Shown here: positions 37,325-47,692 of the stretch, one piece after another
Position numbering within the stretch: the first letter of the stretch is position 1
Layout: each line of letters starts with the position of its first letter
Assembly: GCF_000331575.1 (NCBI RefSeq)
Contig: NZ_KB223527.1
Coordinates: 221,842 to 285,841 of the forward strand
Length of the DNA stretch: 64,000 bases
Direction: 5' to 3'
DNA from: Calidifontibacillus oryziterrae
GTDB taxonomy: Bacteria; Bacillota; Bacilli; Bacillales; Bacillaceae_J
The notes under the pieces: generated by a model
The model's input: the letters and a program-made list of their open reading frames with translations, nothing else
What the model was told of the DNA's origin: nothing
Databases searched by the model: none
Translations under genes and position numbers: made by a program

Positions 37325-38209
37325 CTACACCCTTTCTATTTCTTTTTTGCCAAACAATCCGTATGGCTTAAACATCAAAATAAATACAAGGATAATAAAT
37401 GGCATGACTTCTTTTAATCCGCCACCTACTAGAGGATCTAAATACCCACCAGTCATACTCTCAATGATTCCAATAATGATACCACCAATAATGGCACCTG
37501 GAATACTATCAAGGCCACCTAAAATCGCGACAGGTAGAACTTTTAAACCTATAACAGATAATGATGCGTTAACCCCATTAATATTTCCTAATAACACGCC
37601 ACCTACAGCTGATACAATTGCAGCAATGGCCCAAGCAAATGCAAAGATTGTCTTAACGCTTATTCCCATTGACATTGCTGCTTGTTGATCATCCGCAGTT
37701 GCACGCATCGCAATTCCCATTTTTGAATATTTGAAGAAAAACGTAAACAAAAGGAGCATCACTATTACTATTGCGAGCGACCATAAATAAACTGGTGCAA
37801 CAACAACACTTCCTAGGTGAACAGGTTCAACCGGAAAAATCTGAGGATAAACACGCGTTTCATGCCCCCAAATGATATGAACTAAACCTACTAAAACACT
37901 TGATAGTCCAATCGTTGCCATAATAAGCGAAATGATTGGCTCCCCAATAAAAGGTCGAAGTACTATTCGTTCGACCGCAAAACCTAAAGCTGCACTAAAA
38001 AGCAGGGTCAGCATTAAGGCTGGAATAAACGGGATATTATAGCTACTAATGAGTGTTAGACACACATATGTACCAATTAAGAGAAATTCTCCTTGTGCAA
38101 AATTTATTGCATCACTAGATTTATAGATAAGAACAAAACCCAATGCGACAAGTGCGTAGACACAACCTACTACAATTCCTGTTACTAGCATTTGTAGAAA
38201 AAACGTCAT
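37325..38209 (-). CDS. livH: Branched-chain amino acid-type ABC transporter permease (LivH-like)
   Basis: 294 residues. LivH motifs: GCVYALVALGFVLIYKSSDAINFAQGE, the coupling loop MRATADDQQAAMSMGI, and AILGGLDSIPGAIIGGIIIG. The start overlaps the stop of the acyl-CoA synthetase gene by one base, so the ligase is embedded in the transporter operon. Confidence 0.92.
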   Translation of the reverse strand: MTFFLQMLVTGIVVGCVYALVALGFVLIYKSSDAINFAQGEFLLIGTYVCLTLISSYNIPFIPALMLTLLFSAALGFAVERIVLRPFIGEPIISLIMATIGLSSVLVGLVHIIWGHETRVYPQIFPVEPVHLGSVVVAPVYLWSLAIVIVMLLLFTFFFKYSKMGIAMRATADDQQAAMSMGISVKTIFAFAWAIAAIVSAVGGVLLGNINGVNASLSVIGLKVLPVAILGGLDSIPGAIIGGIIIGIIESMTGGYLDPLVGGGLKEVMPFIILVFILMFKPYGLFGKKEIERV

Positions 38210-40116
38210 TATGCGGCCCCCTCTCCTTCTGGTAGTGCAATTACTCTCAATGTAGTGCGAATAATTTGTTCTTTTCCATCTCGATACCTAATTCGTCCTT
38301 CGACATTTATCTGATCATTCGATGAATATAATCCTTCTATTAAGTCTTCATATTTTTTTGCGACAAATTGTCGGCGTACCTTTTTCGTACGTGTTAATTC
38401 CTCATCATCGGCGTCGAGCTCTTTATAAAGAAGAACGAATTTTTTAATTCTTGCTTTTTCAGGTAATGTCGGATTAATCTCATTCACTTGCTTTTGAATT
38501 AATTCAAGTACTTCAGGCTTTGAAGATAAATCTGTATAGGTTGTATACGTAATTTGGTTTTTCTCTGCGTATCTTCCAACATTCTCCATGTCAATATTAA
38601 TAATGGCGACAACATATGGCTTCCCACGTCCAATTGCAACCGCTTCTTTTATATATGGACTAAATTTCAACTTATTTTCAATAAATTGTGGTGAGAACAT
38701 CTCTCCCGTATCTAAGCGAATAACATCCTTGACGCGGTCAATGATGTAAAGATGACCTTTTTCATCGAGATGACCAGCATCACCGGTATGCAACCAACCA
38801 TCTTCAATTGTATCCTTCGTTGATTTTTCATTTTTATAGTAGCCTTTACAAACACTAGCACTTTTTATAAGAATTTCACCTTCATCAGATATTTTTACTT
38901 CTGTACCTGGGAGTGGAACTCCGACGCTATCAATTTTTATATCACCATCGCGGTGAACAATCGCAATCCCGGATACTTCTGTTTGTCCATAAATACTTTT
39001 TATATTGACACCGATACTATGGAAAAATCGAAAAACATCTGGACCGAGCGGTGCACCACCTGTGTAAGCCCGCCTCATTCTTAACAAACCGAAATGATCC
39101 CTGATTGCACTAAACATGAAATAATCAGCAATTTTGTATATAAATTTTGTCCCGAAGCTAACTGGTAGATTGTTTAGGTGTGCGTCAGCTACCTTTTCTC
39201 CGATCGGAAGACACCATTCATAAAACTTTCTCTTTAGCCAGCTTGCATCCTGGATTCGCACTTGGAACCGAGATAACATATCTTCATAAATTCGTGGAGG
39301 CGAAAACATTAAATGAGGTCCAATTTCTCTTATATTCTCTAAAACAGTTGTTGGTTCTTCAGGGAAGTTGATCGTTATTCCATTATATAACCCCATTGCC
39401 ATCGACATCATTTGCTCACCAATCCACGCTAAAGGTAAGAATGATAGATACTGGTCGGATGGTTCTAATGGATCAATGGAAGATAAATTCTTCGCCATTT
39501 CAAATAAATTTTTATAAGTTAACATTGTTGCCTTCGGATTCCCTGTCGTTCCAGACGTATAGGAAAAAATTGAAATATCCTCCCACGAGCCAAGACTCAG
39601 CTCGCTTTCAAACAGTTCAGGCTCCTCATTGGCAAGTATTGTTCCTTTTTCTTGTACTTCTTTAAAAAATAGCAAATTATCAATATTATAGTTTCTCATT
39701 CCTCGGTCGTCATAATAAACAACCCACTTTACATTTGGAATTTCATCTTTAATCTCCAAAATTTTGTCAACTTGTTCCTGGTCTTCAACAACAACAAAGG
39801 TCGCATCTGAATCATTCAGAATATAGCTGATCTCTGCAGGTAAAGACTCTTGGTAGATCCCCACTGATACTCCACCTAAGCTTTGTGCAGCTAGTTCACT
39901 AAATATCCATTCAGGTCGATTATCTCCAATAATGGCTAGCTTTTCGCCCCTTTTAAATCCTAACTTTTTAAAACCGAGCGCTAAAAGTTTTACTTGTTCT
40001 AAAAAATTCGCATATGTGTATTCGTTCCAAATTCCAAAATCTTTCTCTCTTAAAGCTACTTTTTCACCCTCATTTTTAGCTCTTTGTAATAATGCTTGAG
40101 GAAATGTTGCGTTCAT
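38209..40116 (-). CDS. Long-chain-type AMP-dependent acyl-CoA synthetase
   Basis: About 635 residues of the AMP-binding family: P-loop YTSGTTGNPKATML, FLPLAWIGEQ, YGQTEVSGIA, LHTGDAGHLDEKGHLYIIDR and the C-terminal lysine region. It activates a carboxylic acid to its CoA ester; the large size and EQMM...GL region resemble ligases found with aromatic or branched acid catabolism and HAAT transporters. Start placed at ATG 40116 after GGGGGAG; an in-frame start 9 codons upstream lacks a ribosome site. Located between livG and livH. Confidence 0.88.
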   Translation of the reverse strand: MNATFPQALLQRAKNEGEKVALREKDFGIWNEYTYANFLEQVKLLALGFKKLGFKRGEKLAIIGDNRPEWIFSELAAQSLGGVSVGIYQESLPAEISYILNDSDATFVVVEDQEQVDKILEIKDEIPNVKWVVYYDDRGMRNYNIDNLLFFKEVQEKGTILANEEPELFESELSLGSWEDISIFSYTSGTTGNPKATMLTYKNLFEMAKNLSSIDPLEPSDQYLSFLPLAWIGEQMMSMAMGLYNGITINFPEEPTTVLENIREIGPHLMFSPPRIYEDMLSRFQVRIQDASWLKRKFYEWCLPIGEKVADAHLNNLPVSFGTKFIYKIADYFMFSAIRDHFGLLRMRRAYTGGAPLGPDVFRFFHSIGVNIKSIYGQTEVSGIAIVHRDGDIKIDSVGVPLPGTEVKISDEGEILIKSASVCKGYYKNEKSTKDTIEDGWLHTGDAGHLDEKGHLYIIDRVKDVIRLDTGEMFSPQFIENKLKFSPYIKEAVAIGRGKPYVVAIINIDMENVGRYAEKNQITYTTYTDLSSKPEVLELIQKQVNEINPTLPEKARIKKFVLLYKELDADDEELTRTKKVRRQFVAKKYEDLIEGLYSSNDQINVEGRIRYRDGKEQIIRTTLRVIALPEGEGAA

Positions 40117-40142
40117 CACCCGAGCTCCCCCTTTATCATTCA

Positions 40143-40913
40143 TTATCCAGTTTGCTCTTCTCCTAAATATGCTTCAATGACTTTTGGATTATTTTGAATC
40201 TCACTCGGAGTTCCATACCCAATTAATCTACCAAAATCTAAAACGGCAATATGATCCGACAAATCCATGACAACACCCATATCATGCTCGATTAAAATAA
40301 TCGTTGTATTCATTTCTTCATGAATATCAATAATATAGCGGGCCATGTCCTCTTTTTCTTCTGTATTCATACCAGCCATCGGTTCATCCAATAATAAAAG
40401 CTCTGGGTCTAGCGCTAACGCACGCCCCATTTCTACACGCTTTTGTAACCCATACGCTAATGTTCCTACAGGAGTATTACGGATATCCTCTATTTCTAAA
40501 AAGTCAATGACATTTTCAACGTGGCGTCGATGCTCAATCTCTTCTTTTTGTGCTTTTCCCCAGTAAATTCCTCCTGCAAATACACCGGTTTTCATCCGAA
40601 CATGTCTACCAAGCATTAAGTTGTCCAATACTGAAAGATGCGGAAATAGTTCAATATTTTGAAATGCCCTTGCAATCCCTAGAGCAGCTCGTTTATGTGG
40701 CTTTAAATGATTTATTTGTTGTCCATCGAAGTGAATATAACCTTCACTAGGTCGATATAGACCACTTATACAATTCAACATACTTGTTTTCCCAGCCCCA
40801 TTAGGGCCAATTAAAGAAAAGATTTCACCTTTCTGTACATCGAAGCTCACTTGATTCAGAGCCACAACTCCTCCAAATCGTAACGATACGTTTTTAACTT
40901 CTAGAATCCCCAA
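40143..40913 (-). CDS. livG: Branched-chain amino acid-type ABC transporter ATP-binding protein (LivG-like)
   Basis: 256 residues. Walker A GPNGAGKTSM, signature-region LAYGLQKRVEMGRAL, Walker B LLLLDEPMAGM, switch EHDMGVV. The signature motif is the YGLQKR form common in LivG. First gene of livG-acs-livH-livM-livK-livF-paaK. A perfect cre site lies 30 bases upstream. Confidence 0.93.
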   Translation of the reverse strand: MGILEVKNVSLRFGGVVALNQVSFDVQKGEIFSLIGPNGAGKTSMLNCISGLYRPSEGYIHFDGQQINHLKPHKRAALGIARAFQNIELFPHLSVLDNLMLGRHVRMKTGVFAGGIYWGKAQKEEIEHRRHVENVIDFLEIEDIRNTPVGTLAYGLQKRVEMGRALALDPELLLLDEPMAGMNTEEKEDMARYIIDIHEEMNTTIILIEHDMGVVMDLSDHIAVLDFGRLIGYGTPSEIQNNPKVIEAYLGEEQTG

Positions 40914-40942
40914 ATCTTCCCCCTCCTTGTTTCCCCTTAATA

Positions 40943-40957
40943 ATGTAAACGTTTTCT
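40943..40957. promoter_or_regulatory. CcpA cre site in front of the livG operon
   Basis: ATGTAAACGTTTTCT; its last 14 bases match all positions of TGWAARCGYTWNCW. It lies 30-44 bases before the livG start, within or just after the expected promoter, a repressing position. It predicts carbon catabolite repression of acid uptake. Confidence 0.65.
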
Positions 40958-41243
40958 CAAATTTTGCCTAAGAAGAAAATTTGTTAAATGAATCAGTACT
41001 TCTGTTTATTTGTTTGTGATTTCCTTGTTTTGGTTCAATCTTAAGATCAAAACCACCTTTTGAATATTCAAAATTTTAAGAATCCTTTAATTACTCTATC
41101 ATTGTTCGTTCGTTTTGACAACACAATTTTATAATAAATTTATAATATTTTTACTTTTAATACTATAATTGCATACAATATATATGTTCAATCCATTTAT
41201 CTGTATGCAAAAATTTTATATCTATTAATACCAACAACGTGTT

Positions 41244-41363
41244 TATCACTTTAAGCAAGAATTAGCTAGATTTATAGAATACTTTAATAACAAACGAATT
41301 TAGGCAAAATTAAAAGGCATAAGTCCAGTACAATACCGAACTCATGCCCTACGAGCTACCTAA
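41244..41363 (+). pseudogene. Remnant of an IS3/IS150-type transposase C-terminus
   Basis: The frame reads YHFKQELARFIEYFNNKRI, a TAG, then AKLKGISPVQYRTHALRAT and stop. This matches the end of IS150-group OrfB, where an open codon stands in place of the TAG. Downstream TGTCTAGCTTTTGGAAGTTACTTCA (about 41373-41400) resembles the right end of such elements. Nothing upstream encodes the rest. The gap 40914-41435 otherwise holds only the cre site and AT-rich sequence. Confidence 0.75.
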
Positions 41364-41435
41364 TGAAATAACCTGTCTAGCTTTTGGAAGTTACTTCAAT
41401 AGAATTATTCTTATTAACATGTTCTGAAAATTTTT

Positions 41436-43403
41436 TTAATTCGTTTGAACGTTTTGTTTTTGTTCTTTATCTTTCTTAATAAAGATTTGTAATAATAATA
41501 GGACAATAAAGATTGCTAGTCCATATAAATCAGTATGGCCATTTGGATCAATTAGTAATAACCCTGCTGGGATTGCAACAAGTCTTTCAACTACGAGAAG
41601 TTTCCTAAACCAATAACCAATAACCCCTGCACCGATCACTAGCATACCACATATTGCGGTAACTGTTACCCAAATAATCTGCATAAAAGTAGCATCTATC
41701 ATTAATAGTTCAGGCGATAACACAAAAGCATAAGGAATGATAAATGCTGCTATTGCTAGTTTAGCAGAATTTACTCCTGTTCGTATCGGTTCTCCACCAG
41801 AAACACCGGATGCAGCGAATGCCGCTAATGCAACAGGTGGCGTTATATCGGCAATAATTCCGAAGTAGAATACAAATAGGTGGGCAGATAAATCCGGCAC
41901 CCCGAGCAAAATAATTGCTGGCGCTGCTATCGTAGATGTAATAACATAGTTAGCGGTAGTTGGGGAGCCCATCCCTAACACGATTGCGGCAAGCATAGTT
42001 AGCATTAATGTTGGAATTAATGCACCGCCAGCCAAATCAACCAAACTATTAGCTAACTTTAAACCTAAACCAGTTTTTGTAACAACCCCTACAATCATAC
42101 CAGCTGCAGCGGTTGCTACAGCAACACCAAGAGCTGATCGCGCACCATCAACTAACGCTTGAATCATATCCCAAAAGCTAATCCGCGTATCTTTACGGAT
42201 TGCACTAACTAAGATCGTAATTAAAATTGACCAGAGTGCAGCACGCATTACGCTCATACCTGTCATTAACAAAATAATAACAGCAAATATTGGCATCAAT
42301 AAATAGATCTTCTTAAATACCTCTTTACGATTTGGCATTTCTTCGTCACTTAGTCCGCGTAAGCCAATTCGTTTTGCTTCAAAGTGAGTCATTACCCATA
42401 TCCCAGTAAAGTAAAGTAACGCAGGAATTGTTGCCGCCTTGGCAATATCCCAATACGAGATTCCACCGCCGATAAACTCAACCATCAAAAAGGCAGCAGC
42501 CCCCATTATTGGCGGCATGAGCTGACCGCCTGTTGATGCAGCAGCTTCAACAGCCCCAGCAAATTCCTTTTTGTAGCCTAACTTTTTCATCATTGGAATT
42601 GTAAAAGCTCCAGATGTAACTACATTGGCTACAGAGCTTCCACTAATCGTACCTTGGAGAGCACTTGAAAAAATCGCAACTTTTGCTGGTCCACCAGTAC
42701 GTTTCCCTGCTATCGACACAGCGAGATCATTGAAGTATTGACCAACTCCAGTTTTCACAAGAAATGCTCCAAATAGTAAGAATAAGAAAATAAAAGTTGC
42801 GGATACTCCAATTGGGGTACCTAAAATCCCTTCAGTGGTATAAAACATCGTTTGGACTAATCGTTCTAAATCTAATCCTCGATGTGCCAAAAAACCTGGC
42901 ATATATGGTCCAAATAAAGCATAGGCAAGAAATGATCCGGCAATTATTGTAATTGGAAGACCAACTGCTCGTCGAGTTGCTTCAAGGACAAGAATTATTG
43001 CTAGTAATCCTACGTAAAAATCAAGATCAGTTAATCGTCCAACACGCATTACTAATTCCTGAATCTTTATAGGCCAATAAGCACCAACAATAATACCTAA
43101 AATAGCTAAAATTACGTCATACCAAGCAATTTTATGGTTCTTTTTACGCAACTTTTTACTTGCTGGGAACAATAAAAAAACTAAAGCAAGCGCAAAGCCC
43201 AAGTGAATGGAACGTTGTAATTGTGCAGTTAAAACACCAAAAATCCCTGTATATAATTGAAATAAAGAGAATGATAATAACATCATAAAAACAATCCAAT
43301 AAACAGGTCCACCGAGTTTTCTTGTAGCCGATTCTGGATCGTACTTTTCCAACAACTCTTGTTGTTGTTCAGCTGATAATGTTTCAACTTTATTTTGTTC
43401 CAA
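41436..43403 (-). CDS. TRAP transporter permease, fused 4TM/12TM (DctQM)
   Basis: 655 residues, about 16-18 hydrophobic helices. The small-subunit part is at the N-terminus and the DctM-like part runs from about residue 120 (LAIILVLEATRRAVGLP). Typical pieces: GVSATFIFLFLLFGAFL, SSALQGTISGSSVANVVTSGAFTIPMMKK, MGSPTTANYVITST. The fused form goes with TAXI-type binding proteins. It uses the sodium or proton gradient to import an organic anion. The start overlaps the DUF1850 gene by 14 bases. Confidence 0.93.
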   Translation of the reverse strand: MEQNKVETLSAEQQQELLEKYDPESATRKLGGPVYWIVFMMLLSFSLFQLYTGIFGVLTAQLQRSIHLGFALALVFLLFPASKKLRKKNHKIAWYDVILAILGIIVGAYWPIKIQELVMRVGRLTDLDFYVGLLAIILVLEATRRAVGLPITIIAGSFLAYALFGPYMPGFLAHRGLDLERLVQTMFYTTEGILGTPIGVSATFIFLFLLFGAFLVKTGVGQYFNDLAVSIAGKRTGGPAKVAIFSSALQGTISGSSVANVVTSGAFTIPMMKKLGYKKEFAGAVEAAASTGGQLMPPIMGAAAFLMVEFIGGGISYWDIAKAATIPALLYFTGIWVMTHFEAKRIGLRGLSDEEMPNRKEVFKKIYLLMPIFAVIILLMTGMSVMRAALWSILITILVSAIRKDTRISFWDMIQALVDGARSALGVAVATAAAGMIVGVVTKTGLGLKLANSLVDLAGGALIPTLMLTMLAAIVLGMGSPTTANYVITSTIAAPAIILLGVPDLSAHLFVFYFGIIADITPPVALAAFAASGVSGGEPIRTGVNSAKLAIAAFIIPYAFVLSPELLMIDATFMQIIWVTVTAICGMLVIGAGVIGYWFRKLLVVERLVAIPAGLLLIDPNGHTDLYGLAIFIVLLLLQIFIKKDKEQKQNVQTN

Positions 43404-43950
43404 GGATATTCACTCCTTTCATTTGCTGAATTAATGATAATTTATCTGGCTTTATGCGAATCAATGTCCCTGGTTCTACAAAATTTGACATTGGATATAC
43501 CCTTTGTTTATATAAAAGGCGGTGATTCGCCCTAACTTTCCCAGTTCGCAAATCAAAATACGGAAAAACTCTCTGCATATTTTTTATATAATACTTTCCA
43601 TCCTTCTGCAAAAACTTCTCACCGGCTTCTGCATTGGAAGGCATACCTATTGCAAAATCTTCATACATTAATTCATATTGGATTATTTTCTGATCATTAC
43701 TTATTTTGTAGCTTTCCACCACATCAGATAAATGGATAGAATGGGTGTACATTATTTGGAAATTTTTTTGGTCAGTAAAAGGAAGATACGCAAGCACCCT
43801 TTTAGTATGTTGGTCGTAAAGGACTAGTGAGTCCTTATACGGGATGAAAACCAGCAAAATAATGAGCAATAAAAAGATGGGGATGAAAACGATGATTCTA
43901 TATCGATAAATTTTATTCAAGTACAATCCCACCCACGAAATCAAATACAT
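43390..43950 (-). CDS. DUF1850 protein, TRAP-TAXI associated
   Basis: 186 residues or somewhat fewer. One N-terminal membrane helix (IIVFIPIFLLLIILLVFI) and an extracytoplasmic domain with YTHSIHLSDVVESYKI, the pattern HS...ve.y of DUF1850. This family is almost always found between TAXI receptors and fused TRAP permeases; its role in transport is not established. The start is uncertain: ATG 43950 has no clear ribosome site, while a TTG at about 43920 follows GGGTGGGA. Confidence 0.82.
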   Translation of the reverse strand: MYLISWVGLYLNKIYRYRIIVFIPIFLLLIILLVFIPYKDSLVLYDQHTKRVLAYLPFTDQKNFQIMYTHSIHLSDVVESYKISNDQKIIQYELMYEDFAIGMPSNAEAGEKFLQKDGKYYIKNMQRVFPYFDLRTGKVRANHRLLYKQRVYPMSNFVEPGTLIRIKPDKLSLIQQMKGVNILGTK

Positions 43951-43964
43951 AGAATATTATACAA

Positions 43965-43999
43965 CATAGGATAGACCGCAAAGTGCAGCCTATCCTATG
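43965..43999 (-). other. Intercistronic hairpin between TAXI receptor and DUF1850 genes
   Basis: A perfect 10-bp stem CATAGGATAG / CTATCCTATG with a 15-base loop and no T run. Such hairpins after binding-protein genes usually protect the upstream mRNA, giving more receptor than permease. Confidence 0.65.
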
Positions 44000-44021
44000 A
44001 TTGTCTTTTATGATAGGTTTA

Positions 44022-45029
44022 TTACTTACCTACACCTATTTCATCATAGTATTTTTGTGCACCAGGATGTACTTCAATACCAACACCGTTCAAACCATTT
44101 TCAGCTTTAATTAATTCGCCTTTAGCGTGAGTGATTTTATCAGTGTTTTCAAAAATAGCCTTTGTCATCGTATAAACTAAATCTTCAGAAAGATCATCAC
44201 GACATACAAGCATTGCCTGAACTGCAACAGTAGAAACTGGTTCAGTTAGACCATAAATGCCTGCAGGAACTTCGTCTTTAGCATAGTATGGATACTTTGC
44301 GATTAGTTCATCAATTTTTTCTTGGGTAATCGGTACGATGACAACATCTTCAGTAGCAGCTAAGCCTTCAACTGCACCAGTTGGAGCACCAGCAGTAATG
44401 AATGCTGCATCGATTGAACCATCTTGAATACCACCAGTTGATTCATCAAATGATAGGTTTTGAGCTTTAAGGTCATCAAATGTAAGACCATGAATTTCTA
44501 AAACTTGTTGTGCATTTGCAAGTACGCCTGAACCAGGAGCACCTACAGAAACAGTTTTGCCTTTCAAATCTTCTACTGATTTAATACCAGATTTAGCTGT
44601 AGTAACGATTTGAATCGTCTCAGGATATAATGTTCCAATTGCTTGAACATTGTCTACTACATTGCCTTCAAACATTAACTTACCTTCTTTTGCATATGAT
44701 GCAATGTCAGTTTGAGAAAAAGCAATCTCTGCATTGCCGTCTTTAAGGGTAGTCATGTTTTCAGCTGATGCACCTGAAACTTCAGCATTTGTTTGAATAC
44801 CAGTAGCATCTGAAATAATATTTGCTAAAGAACCGCCAAGTGGATAGTATGTACCGCCAGTTCCACCAGTTAATAGACTCATAAATTTCGGTGCTTCAGT
44901 CTGAGCTGGAGCTTCACCCTCTGACTCTGCAGGTTGTTCTTGAGTCTGATTACCGCCGCCACATGCAGCTAGAAACATAGAAAGCGTTAACAACATTATT
45001 GTTGCCAACAGAAAACTCTTTTTCTTCAT
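44022..45029 (-). CDS. TAXI-family TRAP transporter solute-binding lipoprotein
   Basis: 335 residues. A lipoprotein signal ends FLAAC, then a short acidic linker. Mature start FMSLLTGGTGGTYYPLGGSLANII is the TAXI family signature; further NAEVSGASAENMTTLKDGNAEIAFSQ, GKTVSVGAPGSGVLANAQ and AAFITAGAPTGAV. It captures the solute (for known members glutamate or related acids; here unknown) for the fused permease. First gene of the three-gene operon. Confidence 0.92.
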   Translation of the reverse strand: MKKKSFLLATIMLLTLSMFLAACGGGNQTQEQPAESEGEAPAQTEAPKFMSLLTGGTGGTYYPLGGSLANIISDATGIQTNAEVSGASAENMTTLKDGNAEIAFSQTDIASYAKEGKLMFEGNVVDNVQAIGTLYPETIQIVTTAKSGIKSVEDLKGKTVSVGAPGSGVLANAQQVLEIHGLTFDDLKAQNLSFDESTGGIQDGSIDAAFITAGAPTGAVEGLAATEDVVIVPITQEKIDELIAKYPYYAKDEVPAGIYGLTEPVSTVAVQAMLVCRDDLSEDLVYTMTKAIFENTDKITHAKGELIKAENGLNGVGIEVHPGAQKYYDEIGVGK

Positions 45030-45169
45030 TTGATATCCCCCTTATTTTTATTTGATACGGACATTATTGTATCATAAAAAATCTCTAAACTGTCAAATTT
45101 AAAAATGTTTTAAATAATAAAAATATTCGTTTAAATTTTACCACTGAACCTATATTCAGAAATAAAAAA

Positions 45170-45197
45170 AGTGGTAAATCAAACGACTTTCCACTTA
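45170..45197 (-). terminator. Terminator after the sensor kinase gene
   Basis: AAGTGG / CCACTT with an inner AAA / TTT extension, followed on the minus strand by TTTTTTTATT. Confidence 0.8.
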
Positions 45198-45213
45198 GAA
45201 GTATGCTCCTTAC

Positions 45214-46503
45214 CTATGATACATCTTTTTTTATATTGTTCGTTTGAACATTACTTTCCCTTACTGGAAGCTGTAACATGAAGCACGTACCTTTTCCAAC
45301 TTTACTTTCAACCTCAATTACACCGTTCATAGATTCAATGATTCGATATACGACCATCATTCCGAGACCAGTTCCTTTCATACCTTTTGTTGAAAAGTAT
45401 GGTTCCCCTAACCTGCTTACCTGCTCTTCAGTCATGCCAATACCTGTGTCCGCAATAAAAATCGTCATAGTGGAACCTTCGACATCAGTGTGAACTGTTA
45501 ACTCACCGCCATTAGGCATTGCTTCAATCGCATTTTTAAATAAGTTGACAAAACATTGCTGAAATCTGGATTTTTCCCCTTTTATCATTCCATTGCATAA
45601 ATGAGAACGAATGATAACATTATTCATATTTGCAAGTGGCTGAATAACATCAAGGGCACGTTGTAATTCAACTTTAACTTGAAATGTTTCTATCTTTTCA
45701 GGCAGTGGCTTTGCAAACGTTAAATAATCACGAATAATGGCCTCTGCACGGTCCATTTCGGCTATCGAAATATCAATGTAATTAATATAACGTTCAGGAA
45801 CGTCTTCTTCACGTAATAGCTGCATAAATCCTCGGCTCGTTGTTAATGGATTTCGGACTTCATGAGAAATACTTGAAGCTAAGTGACTTACCGCCTCTAG
45901 CTTTTCATTACGAATCAACTGTTTCTGAACTAACTCGTGATGTATGGTATCTTCAACAATTTTGCTCGTAACCCATCCTCCAACCATGTATGCAATTATA
46001 TAGCCTAACCATGCCTCCGTATTTAACAAGTTTATCGGGTTCATGATTTCTGATATTGATACTGCAGCAACTGCAGCAATAAGAGATAAAATAACAGAAA
46101 ACGTTATTCTCTCCATAGTGTTCATAATTTGAAAACGCTTATAGGTTAATACCATTAAAACAACAACAGGTAGAAGTACTACAATAGTGGCATAAAAGCC
46201 AGCACCAGTACCTAAATAAAACCGATAGGCAATAGATACGAGTGATAATCCGACTGCTATAAATGGCCCCCCATATAATCCGCCGATTATTAGGGGAATG
46301 TATCGTAAATCAAATATGAAGTTATTGTTTACGTGAATCGAAAATGTCATGCATAATAGTACTCCTAGCGTTGAAAAAGCAAACACAAATACCCCTTTAG
46401 TTTTATTCGAGTACTCTTTATTTCTTGTCCAAAATTGATAAAGTAATACTAAGAAAGTGATAAAAAATAAATTAGGTGAAAGCTCTTTTATAAATAAATA
46501 CAT
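45214..46503 (-). CDS. Membrane sensor histidine kinase with 5TMR-LYT domain (sporulation-kinase type)
   Basis: 429 residues. Six or so helices at the N-terminus include the 5TMR-LYT pattern (FDLRYIPLIIGGLYGGPFIA, YRFYLGTGAGFYA). The HisKA H-box is HLASSISHEVRNPLTTSRGF; the ATPase domain has FKNAIEAMPNGG (N-box), DTGIGMTEEQ (G1) and STKGMKGTGLGMMVV. No response regulator is adjacent, which fits orphan kinases such as KinB that feed the sporulation phosphorelay; a link to the neighbouring TRAP operon is also possible. A TTCGACA heptamer, like an 0A box, lies 39 bases upstream (46542-46548). Confidence 0.88.
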   Translation of the reverse strand: MYLFIKELSPNLFFITFLVLLYQFWTRNKEYSNKTKGVFVFAFSTLGVLLCMTFSIHVNNNFIFDLRYIPLIIGGLYGGPFIAVGLSLVSIAYRFYLGTGAGFYATIVVLLPVVVLMVLTYKRFQIMNTMERITFSVILSLIAAVAAVSISEIMNPINLLNTEAWLGYIIAYMVGGWVTSKIVEDTIHHELVQKQLIRNEKLEAVSHLASSISHEVRNPLTTSRGFMQLLREEDVPERYINYIDISIAEMDRAEAIIRDYLTFAKPLPEKIETFQVKVELQRALDVIQPLANMNNVIIRSHLCNGMIKGEKSRFQQCFVNLFKNAIEAMPNGGELTVHTDVEGSTMTIFIADTGIGMTEEQVSRLGEPYFSTKGMKGTGLGMMVVYRIIESMNGVIEVESKVGKGTCFMLQLPVRESNVQTNNIKKDVS

Positions 46504-46679
46504 TTCTTTCCCTCTCCCAAAAAATATCCCAACTAAAAGTATTCGACAGTAATATTTTTATACCTTTTAACAATTACTATTTTTTATATTTTATAGGAAA
46601 TTAAGGAAAACGAATTAGGAAGTTTTGACTACTTTCTATTTTTGATTATTTCTTAAAAGGGTTATAATTAAAGAAATGA

Positions 46680-47450
<771 letters not shown>

Positions 47451-47471
47451 GTTCATTGCTACAAGAAATAC

Positions 47472-47519
47472 AAAGGGATAAGCAAAAGTCATTATTTCAT
47501 ACTTTTGATTATCCTTTTT
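47472..47519 (+). terminator. Terminator after map
   Basis: GGGATAA-GC-AAAAGT pairs with ACTTTT-G-ATTATCC with small interruptions, followed by TTTTTA. Confidence 0.75.
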
Positions 47520-47622
47520 ATCTCTGTTTAAGTATATAAACATTAAATTAAATACAGACTTTTCTTTATTAACGAGATTTTCCCATATTGTATATTCATT
47601 TTTTTCAATATAGATAAAATTA

Positions 47623-47672
47623 TTGACAATATTTTTTATATAACTTATAATTTTTATTGTAAACGCTTACAA
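47623..47672 (+). promoter_or_regulatory. Consensus sigma-A promoter with overlapping cre site
   Basis: TTGACA (47623-47628), exactly 17 bases, TATAAT (47646-47651). Then TTGTAAACGCTTACAA (47657-47672), a perfect palindrome whose core TGTAAACGCTTACA fits every cre position. The cre overlaps the expected start site, so CcpA would block initiation. The spacer is very AT-rich. Confidence 0.85.
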
Positions 47673-47692
47673 TAGTAAAAAGGAGTGATCGA

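Noticed and set aside
40914-41435. Complete insertion sequence
   Set aside because: Only about 38 codons of a transposase end and a candidate right end remain, with an internal stop.
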